DNA from: an uncultured Lachnospiraceae bacterium
GTDB taxonomy: Bacteria; Bacillota; Clostridia; Lachnospirales; Lachnospiraceae
Assembly: GCA_900315505.1 (NCBI GenBank)
Contig: OMZG01000016.1
Span: 1 to 48,920, forward strand
Length of the DNA stretch: 48,920 nt
Direction of reading: 5' to 3'
The position numbers were made by a program, and so were the translations under genes. Positions 48,898-48,920 of this stretch are shown here, one piece after another (the first letter of the stretch is position 1; the number at the start of each line of letters is the position of its first letter). The notes under the pieces are model-generated. The model had not been told where the DNA came from. It saw only the letters and a program-made list of their open reading frames with translations, and searched no databases.

Positions 48898-48920
48898 GCT
48901 TTTCTAAAAATGTTGTATGG

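Overview
The window looks like chromosomal DNA of a Clostridia-class Firmicute, most likely a Lachnospiraceae (gut or rumen anaerobe). Grounds: a T-box-controlled thrS, an FMN-riboswitch-controlled ribU, two feoA genes with feoB and a FeoB-associated Cys-rich protein, the conserved order asp23-nusB-xseA-xseB-ispA-dxs-tlyA-nadK-argR-recN, separate pyrB and pyrI, a type 2 GalT, strong AGGAGG ribosome sites and sigma-A promoters. No phage, CRISPR array or large island is seen. The accessory DNA is small: IS remnants at the left edge, a mini-island at a tRNA-Gly gene, and several kinds of palindromic repeat.

Layout. 1-350: C-terminal fragment of an IS91-like transposase next to an IS200/IS605-like end hairpin. 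365-1391: FMN riboswitch with a very long P6 arm, then a riboflavin transporter gene (ribU) whose 3' end seems deleted and frameshifted. 1532-5203: secreted GH16 beta-glucanase with a carbohydrate-binding module inserted inside the catalytic fold. 5223-7520: T-box leader and thrS (no TGS domain), with a 127-bp palindrome in the leader. 7622-9184 (minus): methyltransferase and YigZ. 9278-11776: class A penicillin-binding protein whose transpeptidase motifs are degenerate. 11831: tRNA-Gln. 12080-19445: acyl-ACP thioesterase, UDP-sugar pyrophosphorylase, glycosyltransferase, two tandem LytR-CpsA-Psr proteins and glmS, a set suited to cell-wall polymer synthesis and attachment. 19563-23708: HtrA protease, carbamate kinase, pyruvate kinase. 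23788-27435: DtxR-type regulator facing a feoA-feoA-feoB iron-uptake operon. 27561-32385: four-gene operon of unknown role (zinc-ribbon membrane proteins, a YARHG protein, an EEP-CapA double hydrolase). Then aroK (minus) and a secreted lysine-rich protein. 34378-35252: mini-island with a toxin-antitoxin pair at the 3' end of tRNA-Gly(CCC). 35233-35459: tRNA-Phe/Gly/Gly operon (minus). 35605-45689: RelA/SpoT-domain protein and the long housekeeping operon through recN. 45763-48764: galT, pyrB, pyrI.

The most unusual signals are: (1) seven copies of a 31-bp palindrome, six of them a few bases after or across the stop codon of a preceding gene; (2) a class A PBP with Ser-to-Asp at its acylation site and KTG replaced by MSG; (3) the mini-island with perfect 26-bp attachment repeats and no integrase; (4) the EEP-CapA fusion in an uncharacterised membrane operon; (5) two 7-bp-period palindromic repeats bracketing pyk; (6) the long hairpin in the thrS leader; (7) the damaged ribU; and (8) a promoter placed directly on a terminator-like hairpin upstream of arcC. 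All family assignments come from reading the translated sequence by eye; no database search was run.
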